DNA of 53,598 bases from an uncultured Porphyromonadaceae bacterium (lineage in GTDB: Bacteria; Bacteroidota; Bacteroidia; Bacteroidales; Muribaculaceae). The DNA lies in contig CAMWXH010000001.1 in assembly GCA_947178165.1 (NCBI GenBank), positions 108,266-161,863 of the forward strand, read 5' to 3'. The notes below the pieces were generated by a model. It ran no database searches. It was given only the letters and a program-made list of their open reading frames with translations, and had not been told where the DNA came from. The translations under genes and the position numbers were made by a program. Below, one piece after another: positions 43,558-52,676 of this stretch (the stretch's first letter is position 1; each line of letters begins with the position of its first letter).

Positions 43558-45273
43558 ATGAAAAAACAGATACTTACATTGCTCGTCCTTTTCCTGTTGT
43601 CGGCTTCATCAGGTTTTGCAGGATACAAGGAGAGCTATTATAAGTCGATGGATGGGAAGCGGGGCCGCGACCTGAAGATTGCCGCCAAGCAATGCGTGCA
43701 GCGACACACCACACTCGAATATTATGAGCTCCCCAACTATTGGCAGTATTCCGACGTATATCCGGAACTTTACAACGGCTCAAAGCGCTGGTGGGATATG
43801 TATTCAGATGCCATTTATCTCATCCGCGCCGGGCAGTCGGGCAAAAGCAGCTTCTCGGCCAATAAGATGCAGCGTGAACATAGCGTGCCCAAGTCGTGGT
43901 GGAAGCAGGCCGGGAGCGTGGAATACACCCCTGCCTATTCCGATATGTGGAACCTATATCCCTCCGACGGTGCGGCCAATCAGGCTAAGCTGAACTATCC
44001 GCTCGGCCCTGTGCAGAGTGCAAAATATAACAATGGCGTGACGAAGGTTGGCACCACACGTGCCGGATTCGGAGGAGGAAGTGCTTACGTGTTTGAGCCC
44101 GGCGACCAATATAAGGGCGACTTCGCCCGTGCTTTCTTCTATATGGCCACAGTGTATGACGACATAAACTGGGTAATCAATTACATGTTCCAGAAAAATG
44201 ATTACCCCACGCTCCGCGACTGGGCTTTCAATATGCTTCTCGATTGGGCGCGCCATGACCCGGTTAGCCAGAAGGAGATTGACCGCAACAATGTGGTGGA
44301 GCAGTATCAGGGTAACAGAAATCCCTTTGTCGATTTCCCCGAATTGGCGGAGTATATCTGGGGCACGCGCACATCCGAAACGTTCTATCTCTCGGAGCAG
44401 GTGGGCAGCGACCCGACGCCCCCCATAACGGGAGATCCTGAGATCACTCAGCCGGTGAATGGCGAGAGCCTTGACTTCGGACAGATAGCTGTGGGAGGCA
44501 CGCTGACGCGGGTGTTGCAGATTGTGGGCAACAATCTTACTGAACCACTTTCCGTGCGGATAGTAGCCTCAGGGGCAAACCGAGGGGTATTCATGGCCGA
44601 GACCACTTCCATTCCTGCGGCAACGATGAACCAGAATCAGGGTTATCTGCTCAACATAACCTATCATCCCGAGGCGATAGGGACTCACGAAGCGAAGGTT
44701 ACGCTATACGACGGAGGGATAGATGCCAGCATAGCCGTAACGCTTAAAGGGGAGGCTTTGGAGCGTCCTGAAATGGGTGTGCTGACGGCCTTCGAGCCGA
44801 CCGACCTCACCGATAACGGTTATACCGCTCATTGGAGCGAGGCGCCCGGAATAGCCGACTATTACCTCATCACTCGTGTTCGGACCATTGACGGGAATGA
44901 GGAGAGCGACAGTTATGAAACAGGGGAGACCTCCTACACCTTCTCCGACCGGGATCCGGCCGTAGGGGAGAGTTATTATGTAAGCTATTCGCGCCTCGGC
45001 ATAATGTCGGAGCAGAGCAACAGCATCTATGTCGCTCCCGACAGTGGTGTTGAGGACTTGTGGCAAGAGAGTCCGTTGCGCATACTATGGCTGGAAGGAG
45101 GCTTCATGGTGCGTTGCGAAGGCGACCGCACCGGCCTTGTCATCTCCGACTATGCCGGACGAGTAATCTCCACTCCAGCCACCGTCACCGACGGCGAAAT
45201 ATTCCTTCTTCCCCCCGGAGTATATGTAATCTCCGCCCCCGCAATGCGACCGGTGAAAGTAATAGTGAACTGA
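43558..45273 (+). CDS. Secreted endonuclease I family nuclease with C-terminal beta domains
   Basis: A 571-residue protein with signal peptide (1-21). The endonuclease I domain (about 25-275) has MQREHSVPKSWW at 104-115, with the catalytic His, and DMWNLYPSDGAANQAKLNYPLG at 129-150, with the metal-ligand Asn, as in Vvn/EndA-type enzymes. These cut DNA (and RNA) without sequence preference in the periplasm or outside. Then follow a choice-of-anchor-D-like Ig region (about 300-405), a fibronectin-type region (about 415-500) and a C-terminal sorting-like segment (GLVISDYAGRVI, then GVYVISA), suggesting export to the cell surface. It completes the putative DNA-scavenging locus. Confidence 0.92.
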   Translation: MKKQILTLLVLFLLSASSGFAGYKESYYKSMDGKRGRDLKIAAKQCVQRHTTLEYYELPNYWQYSDVYPELYNGSKRWWDMYSDAIYLIRAGQSGKSSFSANKMQREHSVPKSWWKQAGSVEYTPAYSDMWNLYPSDGAANQAKLNYPLGPVQSAKYNNGVTKVGTTRAGFGGGSAYVFEPGDQYKGDFARAFFYMATVYDDINWVINYMFQKNDYPTLRDWAFNMLLDWARHDPVSQKEIDRNNVVEQYQGNRNPFVDFPELAEYIWGTRTSETFYLSEQVGSDPTPPITGDPEITQPVNGESLDFGQIAVGGTLTRVLQIVGNNLTEPLSVRIVASGANRGVFMAETTSIPAATMNQNQGYLLNITYHPEAIGTHEAKVTLYDGGIDASIAVTLKGEALERPEMGVLTAFEPTDLTDNGYTAHWSEAPGIADYYLITRVRTIDGNEESDSYETGETSYTFSDRDPAVGESYYVSYSRLGIMSEQSNSIYVAPDSGVEDLWQESPLRILWLEGGFMVRCEGDRTGLVISDYAGRVISTPATVTDGEIFLLPPGVYVISAPAMRPVKVIVN

Positions 45274-45286
45274 TAATTGCATATTT

Positions 45287-45367
45287 TAACTTGAACCGCA
45301 GAGCGATTTACCTCCTATTGGCACAGGTTGGAGCCAGAGTATGTAACTGCGGAGCGGTTACAAGTTA
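45287..45367. repeat. Inverted repeat related to the 20332-20398 repeats
   Basis: TAACTTG-AACCGC (45287-45299) is the complement of GCGGTTACAAGTTA (45354-45367) apart from a one-base bulge. The right arm includes GTAACTGCGGAGCGGTTAC (45343-45361), a one-base variant of the hairpin near the fimbrial operon. It lies just after the endonuclease gene and may act as 3' structure. Confidence 0.6.
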
Positions 45368-45426
45368 ACTCATTTTAAACTTTTGAGGGAGGGGAAATGT
45401 TAAATTAATAAAAGAAAAATTATTAA

Positions 45427-45750
45427 ATGACATTGATTATGGAAGACAATAAGACTTATATCGTCAGCTTGGGCGATTCGCAGAAATATCGCGCCACGGG
45501 TGCGCAGCTTAAGGAATATAGCGAGGAACTGAAGAAATATCTTTCCACTCAGTTTGCCGGCGAGGCCATAAAGTATTATGACACGGCGAATGTGGAGGAG
45601 AGCGAGGATCCTCAAAAATATCCGGAATTGACTCATGTGGAATTTGAGAAAATCAAAACCGACCTCAAGCGTCAGATTGAAGTTCGCAACGAGGATAAGG
45701 AGATGAATTCCGACGCTCCTTTCTCGAATGTGAATCCGAGCGCAATCTGA
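45427..45750 (+). CDS. Small acidic cytoplasmic protein of unknown function
   Basis: A 107-residue protein without signal peptide or membrane segment. KTYIVSLGDSQKYRATGAQLKEYSEELKKYL suggests a strand followed by a helix, and the second half is charged and helix-prone (HVEFEKIKTDLKRQIEVRN) with a flexible Asn/Ser/Pro end. I do not recognise a family beyond a Bacteroidales-type conserved hypothetical. The start could be the ATG at 45427 or, four codons later, the ATG at 45439 (MEDNKTY). It stands between the endonuclease gene and a large nested palindrome that probably ends its transcript. Confidence 0.65.
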   Translation: MTLIMEDNKTYIVSLGDSQKYRATGAQLKEYSEELKKYLSTQFAGEAIKYYDTANVEESEDPQKYPELTHVEFEKIKTDLKRQIEVRNEDKEMNSDAPFSNVNPSAI

Positions 45751-45768
45751 TATTAGAGAAATCTTTTT

Positions 45769-45861
45769 GGCGGGAGCTTGCAGCTTCCGCAGGACGGTGT
45801 GTCAAATTACGGAAATTTGACACACCGTCCTTATTTTTGCGGAAGCTCGGAGGCTCCCGCC
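45769..45861. repeat. 93-bp nested three-level palindrome
   Basis: Three nested perfect stems: outer GGCGGGAGC/GCTCCCGCC (45769-45777 with 45853-45861), middle AGCTTCCGCA/TGCGGAAGCT (45782-45791 with 45838-45847) and inner 17 bp (45792-45808 with 45814-45830, GGACGGTGTG.../...CACACCGTCC) around loop ACGGA. A short T-rich run follows the inner stem. The inner hairpin could terminate the upstream gene; the outer levels suggest a mobile or dispersed palindromic element. Confidence 0.85.
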
Positions 45862-45925
45862 ACGGGTGGTTTGGAGAAAAAGAAAAAAATATAAGGAAAT
45901 TGGAATAAAAGAGGAAAAGAATTTG

Positions 45926-45933
45926 TAATTTTG
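45926..45933 (+). promoter_or_regulatory. -7 box for the nadB operon
   Basis: TAATTTTG matches the -7 box; the upstream partner is weak (TTGG at 45900-45903, 22-nt spacer). The start codon follows 22 nt after the box. Confidence 0.6.
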
Positions 45934-45955
45934 TGAGTTGTAAAAGTCAAGGAAG

Positions 45956-47536
45956 ATGTATTACAAATACGATTATCTTGTGATAGGTTCCGGGATTGCC
46001 GGAATGAGCTTCGCGCTGAAAGTTGCGCGTGAGGGGGGCAAGGTTGCGATGATCTGCAAGACCACCCTCGAAGAGGCTAACACCTATTTCGCCCAGGGAG
46101 GTGTGGCATCGGTGACCAACTTAGAGGTTGATGATTTTGACAAGCATATCAACGACACTATGATTGCGGGCGATTGGCTGAGCGATCCGAAGGCTGTTGA
46201 GAAGGTGGTGAAGAATGCCCCGGCTCAGATTCAGGAACTGATAGGCTGGGGGGTCGATTTCGATAGAAAGGAGAACGGAGAGTTTGACCTTCACCGCGAG
46301 GGGGGACATTGCGAGTTCCGTATCCTCCATCACGCCGACAACACGGGAGCGGAGATCCAGCAAAGCCTGGTGGAAGCGGTGAAGCGGAATCCGAATATCG
46401 ATGTGTTCGAACATCATTTCGCTGTAGAGATAATCACCCAGCATCATTTGGGTAAGATAGTGACGCGGCGCACTCCCGACATCACCTGCTATGGCGCATA
46501 CGTGCTAAACGAAGAGAATGAACGCGTGGATACCTTCCTTGCAAAAGTGACCGTGATGGCCACAGGAGGAGTGGGAGCCGTATATACCACTACCACTAAT
46601 CCTCTCATCTCTACGGGCGACGGGATTGCTATGGTGTATCGCGCCAAGGGGAATGTGAAGGATATGGAATTCATACAGTTTCACCCCACGGCGCTCTATC
46701 ATCCCGGCGACCGCCCCTCATTCCTGATCACGGAAGCTATGCGCGGATATGGCGCTGTGCTTAAAAATCTTGACGGGGAGGAGTTCATGCATAAATATGA
46801 TCCGCGCCTCTCGCTGGCGCCACGCGACATAGTGGCGCGCGCCATAGATTCCGAGATGAAACTTCACGGCCACGACCACGTCTATCTTGACGTGACGCAT
46901 AAAGACCCCGAGGAGACAAAGAAACATTTCCCCAATATTTATGAGAAATGCCTGTCGCTCGGCATAGACATAACAAAGGATATGATTCCCGTGGCACCGG
47001 CGGCCCATTATCTCTGCGGAGGAATAGAGGTTGACCTTGATGGACGGAGCAGCATCGACCGCCTTTATGCCGTGGGAGAATGCAGCTGCACCGGCCTGCA
47101 TGGAGGCAACCGCCTTGCAAGCAATTCGCTCATAGAGGCTGTGGTGTATGCCGATGCCGCCGCCAAAGATGCTATGGAGCGGGTGAAAGGCATAGAACTT
47201 CGTGAGGATGTGCCGGAATGGAACGATGAAGGGACGGCGCATCCCGAGGAGATGGTGCTTATAACGCAGTCGGAAAAAGAGGTGAACCAGATAATGAGTT
47301 ATTATGTTGGTATCGTAAGGAGCGACCTGCGCCTGAACCGAGCTTGGAACCGGCTCGACATCCTTTATCAGGAGACGGAGGCCCTGTTCAAGCAGAGCAA
47401 ACCAACACGTCAGCTTTGCGAGCTCCGCAATATTATCAACGCCGGTTATCTGGTGATGCGTCAGGCTATGGAAAGAAAGGAGAGCCGTGGCCTGCACTTC
47501 ACAGTGGATTACCCTCACCCAAAGAATGAAAAATGA
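45956..47536 (+). CDS. nadB: L-aspartate oxidase
   Basis: A 526-residue FAD enzyme. The dinucleotide-binding motif GSGIAGMSFALK is at 9-20; HREGGHCEFRILHHADNTG, PTALYHPGDRPSFLITEAMRG, the PRDIVARAID block and the HGGNRLASNSLIEAVVYA block are those of NadB rather than succinate dehydrogenase. It oxidises L-aspartate to iminoaspartate, the first step of de novo NAD synthesis. NadA and NadC are not in the window. It is the first gene of a tight three-gene run; the protease gene overlaps its stop by 4 bp. Confidence 0.95.
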   Translation: MYYKYDYLVIGSGIAGMSFALKVAREGGKVAMICKTTLEEANTYFAQGGVASVTNLEVDDFDKHINDTMIAGDWLSDPKAVEKVVKNAPAQIQELIGWGVDFDRKENGEFDLHREGGHCEFRILHHADNTGAEIQQSLVEAVKRNPNIDVFEHHFAVEIITQHHLGKIVTRRTPDITCYGAYVLNEENERVDTFLAKVTVMATGGVGAVYTTTTNPLISTGDGIAMVYRAKGNVKDMEFIQFHPTALYHPGDRPSFLITEAMRGYGAVLKNLDGEEFMHKYDPRLSLAPRDIVARAIDSEMKLHGHDHVYLDVTHKDPEETKKHFPNIYEKCLSLGIDITKDMIPVAPAAHYLCGGIEVDLDGRSSIDRLYAVGECSCTGLHGGNRLASNSLIEAVVYADAAAKDAMERVKGIELREDVPEWNDEGTAHPEEMVLITQSEKEVNQIMSYYVGIVRSDLRLNRAWNRLDILYQETEALFKQSKPTRQLCELRNIINAGYLVMRQAMERKESRGLHFTVDYPHPKNEK

Positions 47537-49221
47537 TTAGGAAAATCAAAAGAATAACAGGCCTCGCACTTGTATTGGCCCTCTCCGGAGGTGCCTTCGC
47601 GGAGGTGGCGCGCCAGAGCCACGAAGCATCGCTCAGCCGGAATCTAAATACCTTCAATGCTATTGTGAAGGAGCTCGACATGAATTATGTGGATTCGCTC
47701 AAGCCGGATGAAAGCATGCGCAAGGCCATCAATGCATTGCTGACCACCATCGATCCCTATACGGAATATTATAACACCGATGATCAGGAACAGCTTCAGC
47801 ATCTCACCACCGGAGAGTTCGGAGGAATCGGGAGCTATATAATGCAGCGCGACGGCAAAAGCTATATATCCGGCCCGATGGAGGGAGCTCCCGCCGCGCG
47901 TGCCGGACTGAAGGCCGGTGACCATATAATCCGAATCGACACCACCGACGTGTCGGCAATGGGGAGCGATGCCGTGACAAAGCTTCTCAGGGGACAAGCC
48001 GGAACTACGGTCAATGTTACCGTTAAGCGTCCATTCGCCGCAGACAGCATAGTGAACGTGACTATCGAGCGCGCCAAGATTCAGGAGCAGAGCGTGCCTT
48101 ATTCCGCTGTGAAGGGGAACACGGGCTATATCCGTATCACAAGCTTCATCGACAAGACTCCGCAGGAGGTGAGGAATGTGCTTGAAGGCTTTAAGGAGAA
48201 TCCTCAGGTTGAGAATATCGTGCTCGACCTCCGTGGAAATGGAGGAGGGTTGGTTGAGAGCGCAGTGGAGGTGGTGAGCAATTTTGTTCCGAAGGGCACA
48301 GAAGTGTTCCGCATGAGATATAAGGACCCCTCCCAGGAGAAGATATACAAGACCACGCGCAATCCACTCTTCCCCGATATCCCGTTGGCTGTCCTTATCG
48401 ATGGAGCCACAGCATCGGCCTCAGAGATTACTGCCGGAGCGCTTCAGGATCTCGACCGTGCCGTTTTGGTGGGGAGCCGAAGCTTCGGAAAAGGTTTGGT
48501 GCAGGCCACCCGGCCGTTGCCATATTCGGGCGTGCTTAAGATAACGGTGGCCAAATATTACATCCCTTCGGGAAGGCTCGTGCAGGCTCTCGACTGGTCG
48601 CACCGCAACCCGGATGGCTCGGCAGGGAGAGTGCCCGACAGCCTGACAAACGTGTATCACACATCCAATGGGCGCGAGGTCAGGGATGGAGGTGGACTGC
48701 GTCCGGATTCAACGGTGAATTGGGGGAATGTGAACAGGCTCGTGTATAATGCAGTGGCCGATAACTGGGTGTTCGATTTTGCCACTAAATATGCGGCCGA
48801 GCATCCCGATTTGCCGGCACCCGAAGAGTTTGAGATAAGCGACGAACTCTATGCGGATTTCAAGAAAAGCATTGACCCTGAGAAATTCAAATATGACAAG
48901 GTGTGCGAGGAAATGATGAAGGCCCTCCGCGAGACCGCCGAGGCCGAAGGTTATATGACAGATGAGACCAAAGCACAGATCGACACCCTCTCGAAACTGC
49001 TTACGCATAACCTTGATCACGACCTTGATACGCACCGCAAGGAGATTGAGGAATATCTTGGTTCGGAGATTGCGAGTCGTTATTATTATGACAAAGGGAA
49101 GATAGGTTATGAGCTTAACCGCGACAAGGGTTTCGACAAGGCTGTGGAGATCCTTAACGACAAGGCCCTCTATAATAAGATTCTTGCCGGTCCCGCGGCT
49201 AAAGATAAAAAGAAGAAATAG
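47533..49221 (+). CDS. S41 family C-terminal processing peptidase with PDZ domain
   Basis: A 562-residue protein with a signal peptide (about 1-23). A PDZ domain lies at about 90-170 (GGIGSYI; GLKAGDHIIRID). The protease core has IVLDLRGNGGG (229-239), the nucleophile region GATASASEI with S295, and the base K320 in SFGKGLVQ; the 25-residue spacing equals that of S430 and K455 in Escherichia coli Tsp/Prc. It cleaves proteins near their C-termini in the periplasm. The C-terminal helical part (about 430-562) is Lys/Glu rich, ending KDKKKK. It overlaps nadB by 4 bp and touches mfd with no gap. Confidence 0.94.
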   Translation: MIRKIKRITGLALVLALSGGAFAEVARQSHEASLSRNLNTFNAIVKELDMNYVDSLKPDESMRKAINALLTTIDPYTEYYNTDDQEQLQHLTTGEFGGIGSYIMQRDGKSYISGPMEGAPAARAGLKAGDHIIRIDTTDVSAMGSDAVTKLLRGQAGTTVNVTVKRPFAADSIVNVTIERAKIQEQSVPYSAVKGNTGYIRITSFIDKTPQEVRNVLEGFKENPQVENIVLDLRGNGGGLVESAVEVVSNFVPKGTEVFRMRYKDPSQEKIYKTTRNPLFPDIPLAVLIDGATASASEITAGALQDLDRAVLVGSRSFGKGLVQATRPLPYSGVLKITVAKYYIPSGRLVQALDWSHRNPDGSAGRVPDSLTNVYHTSNGREVRDGGGLRPDSTVNWGNVNRLVYNAVADNWVFDFATKYAAEHPDLPAPEEFEISDELYADFKKSIDPEKFKYDKVCEEMMKALRETAEAEGYMTDETKAQIDTLSKLLTHNLDHDLDTHRKEIEEYLGSEIASRYYYDKGKIGYELNRDKGFDKAVEILNDKALYNKILAGPAAKDKKKK

Positions 49222-52200
49222 ATGGAATTGAAGGAAGCCGACCTTCTCTTCGCCACCCCTGCGCGCATCGGGGCATTGGAGAAAGGTCTTAAAGATAAAA
49301 AATGCCGGAGGATTTTCCTCGGGGACTTGCCGGGGAGTTCTCCGGCAATGCTTTTTGGTGCGTTGCATAAGCAAGAGCCCCCGGCTCTGATCGTGATGGA
49401 CGATATGGATTCAGCCGGATATATGTATCACGACCTTTGCCAAATTTTGGGTGAGGAAAACATCGCCGTTTTCCCGAGCGGATACAAACGCGACATAAAG
49501 TATGGGCAGCCCGACCCTCCCCAGCAGATCCTGCGCACCGAGACTCTTGATGCCCTCAGGTCTAAAAAAGGATTAAGATATGTGGTGAGCTACCCGGAAG
49601 CATTGGCAGAGAAGGTGGCCGACAGGAAGGATTTCGAGGTGGCGAGCGTGACGGTTAAGAGCGGTCAGAAACTCCTCCTTTCGGAATTGGTGGAGAAGCT
49701 GCGCCTCTTGGGCTTTCAGGAAACGGAATATGTGTATGAACCGGGACAATTTGCAAGACGCGGTTCTATTGTAGATGTCTATTCTTATTCCAACGAGCTC
49801 CCTTACCGAATCGACTTTTTCGACGATGAGGTGGATTCGATGCGAAGCTTCGAGGTTGAAACCCAGTTGAGCCAGGCACGTCACGAACAGGTCAGCATAG
49901 TGGCTCCCGGAGCCTCTGAAAGCGGAAGAAAGGGGATATCCCTTCTTGAATATATGGACAGCTCTACTGTGGTTTATTGCCGTAGCGTCTCTTATATGCT
50001 TTCACGTGTGAAGGCCATAGGGGAGGAGAGTTTCTCGGAATCTGCACTCATAGCGGATGAAGGCGACGCGGAATCGATGAAAAAAGTGGTGGATTACGCC
50101 ATTTTTGAGCAACGCTTCGCGGAGATGAAGGGTGTGGAATTCAGCGCGGGCAACAGTGCCGGCGATTTCAAGGCAGACATGGCGATCGACTTCGGTTGCA
50201 CTCCGCAGGCTCTCTATCACAAGAACTTCACGTTGATAGCCGACAGTTTCAGGGAATTCATCACCAAGGGCTACCGGATCTTCATTCTCAGCGACTCCGC
50301 TTATCAGGCCGACCGCCTTAAGGCTATCTTCGAGGACCGGGGGGATGATATAAAATTCACGGCCGTTGAGCGCACCGTCCATGAGGGGTTTGTGGATCAT
50401 GAAGGCAAGAATTGTTTTTTCACCGACCATCAGATATTCGATCGTTTCCATAAATACAACCTTAAGAGCGACCGTGCGCGCAGCGGAAAACTTGCCCTTT
50501 CGTTGCGCGAACTGAACCAGATAGAGGTTGGCGACTACATAGTGCATATAGATCATGGGATAGGGCGCTTCGGCGGTCTTGTCCGCACTGATGTGAATGG
50601 ACATCCGCAGGAGATGATAAAGCTCCTTTACCAGAACGATGACCTCATACTTGTGAGCATACATGCCCTCCATAAGCTATCGAAATACAGGGGGAAAGAG
50701 GGTGCGGTGCCGAAAATTAACAAATTGGGCACGGGAGCATGGAACCGCCTGAAAGAGAAGACCAAGACCAAGCTTAAGGATATAGCACGCGACTTGATAA
50801 AGCTCTACGCGCAGCGTCGTGAGGAGAAGGGACACGCATTCCAGCCCGACAGCTACCTGCAGCAGGAACTTGAGGCCAGCTTCATTTATGAGGACACCCC
50901 CGACCAGATGAAGGCCACGCAGGCTATAAAGGCTGATATGGAATCGGCCAAACCGATGGATAGGCTCATCTGCGGCGATGTAGGTTTCGGCAAGACGGAA
51001 CTCGCCATACGCGCCGCCTTCAAGGCCGCCTGCGACTCGAAACAGACAGCTGTGCTTGTGCCAACAACCGTGCTTGCTATGCAACATTACCATACATTTG
51101 CCGAGCGTCTGAAAGACCTTCCGGTGAGGGTGGATTTCATATCGCGAGCCAGGAAACCGAAAGAGGTGAAGCAGATTTTGGCTGATCTGGCTGAGGGGAA
51201 GATAGATATCCTTATCGGCACCCACAAGATAATTGGCAAAGGTGTTAAGTTCAAGGACCTTGGACTTCTCATAATTGATGAGGAACAGAAGTTTGGCGTT
51301 GCCGTGAAGGAGAAGCTGAAGCAGATGAAGGTGAACGTAGATACGCTCACCATGAGTGCCACCCCGATTCCGCGCACATTGCAGTTCTCCCTTATGGGGG
51401 CTCGCGACCTGAGCTCGTTGAACACCCCTCCGGCCAACCGTCACCCGATAGTGACCAATGTGAGCACATTCGACGACGATGTGATAACTGAGGCTGTGAA
51501 TTTCGAGCTGAGCCGTAACGGACAAGTATTCTTTATCTCCAACCGCATAGAGAATCTTGCATATATAGAGAATACCCTGCGCCGCCTGATACCGAACATC
51601 CGCATAGTGACGGCGCACGGCCAGATGCCCCCGGAGAAAGTGGAGCAGGCTATAATGGATTTCTCCAACCATGATTATGATGTGTTGCTCTCCACAACCA
51701 TAGTTGAGAACGGCATCGACATGCCCAATGTCAACACCATAATGGTGAATAATGCCCAGAACTTCGGTCTGAGCGAACTGCATCAGCTTCGCGGACGTGT
51801 AGGCCGCAGCAACCGTAAGGCTTTCTGCTATCTCCTTGTTCCTCCTGGGCAACCGCTGACGCCCGTTGCCCGTCGCCGCCTGCAGGCGATAGAAAGCTTC
51901 AGCGACTTGGGTGCCGGAATACATATCGCGATGCAGGATCTCGACATTCGCGGAGCCGGGAATCTGTTAGGTGCGGAGCAGAGCGGATTCATAGCCGACC
52001 TTGGATATGAGGCCTACCAGAAGATATTGAAAGAATCGGTGATAGAGCTCAAGACCGAAGAGTTTGGCGACACTTTCACCGACCTGAGCGCGGGACAGGA
52101 AGATGAGTTCACTTCCGATTGCACCATCGAGAGCGACCTTGAACTTCGTTTGCCGGCAGAGTATGTGCCTCAGGAGCATGAACGCATCTCGCTATACCGT

Positions 52201-52575
52201 CAGCTCGACAATATGGAACGGGCGGAGCAGACACAGGAATTTCGCAATCAATTGCGCGACCGGTTCGGCGCAATTCCGGAAACCACAGAAGAGCTGATAA
52301 AGGTTGTGCCGCTGCGCTTATCCGCCAAACGGTTGGGTATAGAGAGGCTGGTATTGAAGGGAGGCAAGATGCGAGCCTATTTCGTAGGAGACGACAACAA
52401 AGCCTATTACGGAAGCAAAGCCTTCGGCCGCGTATTGGGCTGGATGCAAAAGAATATGCTCCGTTGCAACCTGAAAGAGGTCAATGGCCGCCGCCTCATC
52501 TTGGTTGATAAAGTCTCCACCGTAAGCGAAGCCCTCGATGTCCTCACCGGAATAGAAGTAACTGAAGCGATATAA
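49222..52575 (+). CDS. mfd: Transcription-repair coupling factor
   Basis: A 1117-residue DNA translocase. The N-terminal UvrB-like region (about 1-250) is followed by a linker, the RNA polymerase interaction domain (about 430-500, VGDYIVHIDHGIGRFGGL), and the RecG-like motor: Walker A GDVGFGKTELA near 585, DEEQ box IIDEEQKFGV near 685, TMSATPIPRTLQFS, and the helicase C part with ENGIDMPNVNTI and QLRGRVGRS. A TRCF C-terminal domain ends the protein. It removes stalled RNA polymerase and recruits UvrA to DNA damage. The start codon directly follows the protease stop codon, so it is translated from the nadB operon; a hairpin lies downstream. Confidence 0.97.
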   Translation: MELKEADLLFATPARIGALEKGLKDKKCRRIFLGDLPGSSPAMLFGALHKQEPPALIVMDDMDSAGYMYHDLCQILGEENIAVFPSGYKRDIKYGQPDPPQQILRTETLDALRSKKGLRYVVSYPEALAEKVADRKDFEVASVTVKSGQKLLLSELVEKLRLLGFQETEYVYEPGQFARRGSIVDVYSYSNELPYRIDFFDDEVDSMRSFEVETQLSQARHEQVSIVAPGASESGRKGISLLEYMDSSTVVYCRSVSYMLSRVKAIGEESFSESALIADEGDAESMKKVVDYAIFEQRFAEMKGVEFSAGNSAGDFKADMAIDFGCTPQALYHKNFTLIADSFREFITKGYRIFILSDSAYQADRLKAIFEDRGDDIKFTAVERTVHEGFVDHEGKNCFFTDHQIFDRFHKYNLKSDRARSGKLALSLRELNQIEVGDYIVHIDHGIGRFGGLVRTDVNGHPQEMIKLLYQNDDLILVSIHALHKLSKYRGKEGAVPKINKLGTGAWNRLKEKTKTKLKDIARDLIKLYAQRREEKGHAFQPDSYLQQELEASFIYEDTPDQMKATQAIKADMESAKPMDRLICGDVGFGKTELAIRAAFKAACDSKQTAVLVPTTVLAMQHYHTFAERLKDLPVRVDFISRARKPKEVKQILADLAEGKIDILIGTHKIIGKGVKFKDLGLLIIDEEQKFGVAVKEKLKQMKVNVDTLTMSATPIPRTLQFSLMGARDLSSLNTPPANRHPIVTNVSTFDDDVITEAVNFELSRNGQVFFISNRIENLAYIENTLRRLIPNIRIVTAHGQMPPEKVEQAIMDFSNHDYDVLLSTTIVENGIDMPNVNTIMVNNAQNFGLSELHQLRGRVGRSNRKAFCYLLVPPGQPLTPVARRRLQAIESFSDLGAGIHIAMQDLDIRGAGNLLGAEQSGFIADLGYEAYQKILKESVIELKTEEFGDTFTDLSAGQEDEFTSDCTIESDLELRLPAEYVPQEHERISLYRQLDNMERAEQTQEFRNQLRDRFGAIPETTEELIKVVPLRLSAKRLGIERLVLKGGKMRAYFVGDDNKAYYGSKAFGRVLGWMQKNMLRCNLKEVNGRRLILVDKVSTVSEALDVLTGIEVTEAI

Positions 52576-52589
52576 ACGTATGACATAAA

Positions 52590-52631
52590 CAGAAGAGGAT
52601 ATGCCGGATTGAACTGACATACCCTCTTCTG
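52590..52631. terminator. Hairpin between convergent mfd and mscL
   Basis: CAGAAGAGG (52590-52598) pairs with CCTCTTCTG (52623-52631), extended by TATG/CATA. There is no T-run on either side, so it is a probable 3' structure or weak bidirectional terminator. Confidence 0.5.
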
Positions 52632-52676
52632 ATATCTGCTTAGGCTCTGATGCCTGCTTGTGCGGTTTCTTTGCCG

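Noticed and set aside
46718..47518. 266-codon open frame on the minus strand
   Set aside because: Antisense to nadB, no family features.
50677..51924. 415-codon open frame on the minus strand
   Set aside because: It lies entirely inside mfd, antisense to its conserved helicase motifs, and its translation has no recognisable domain.
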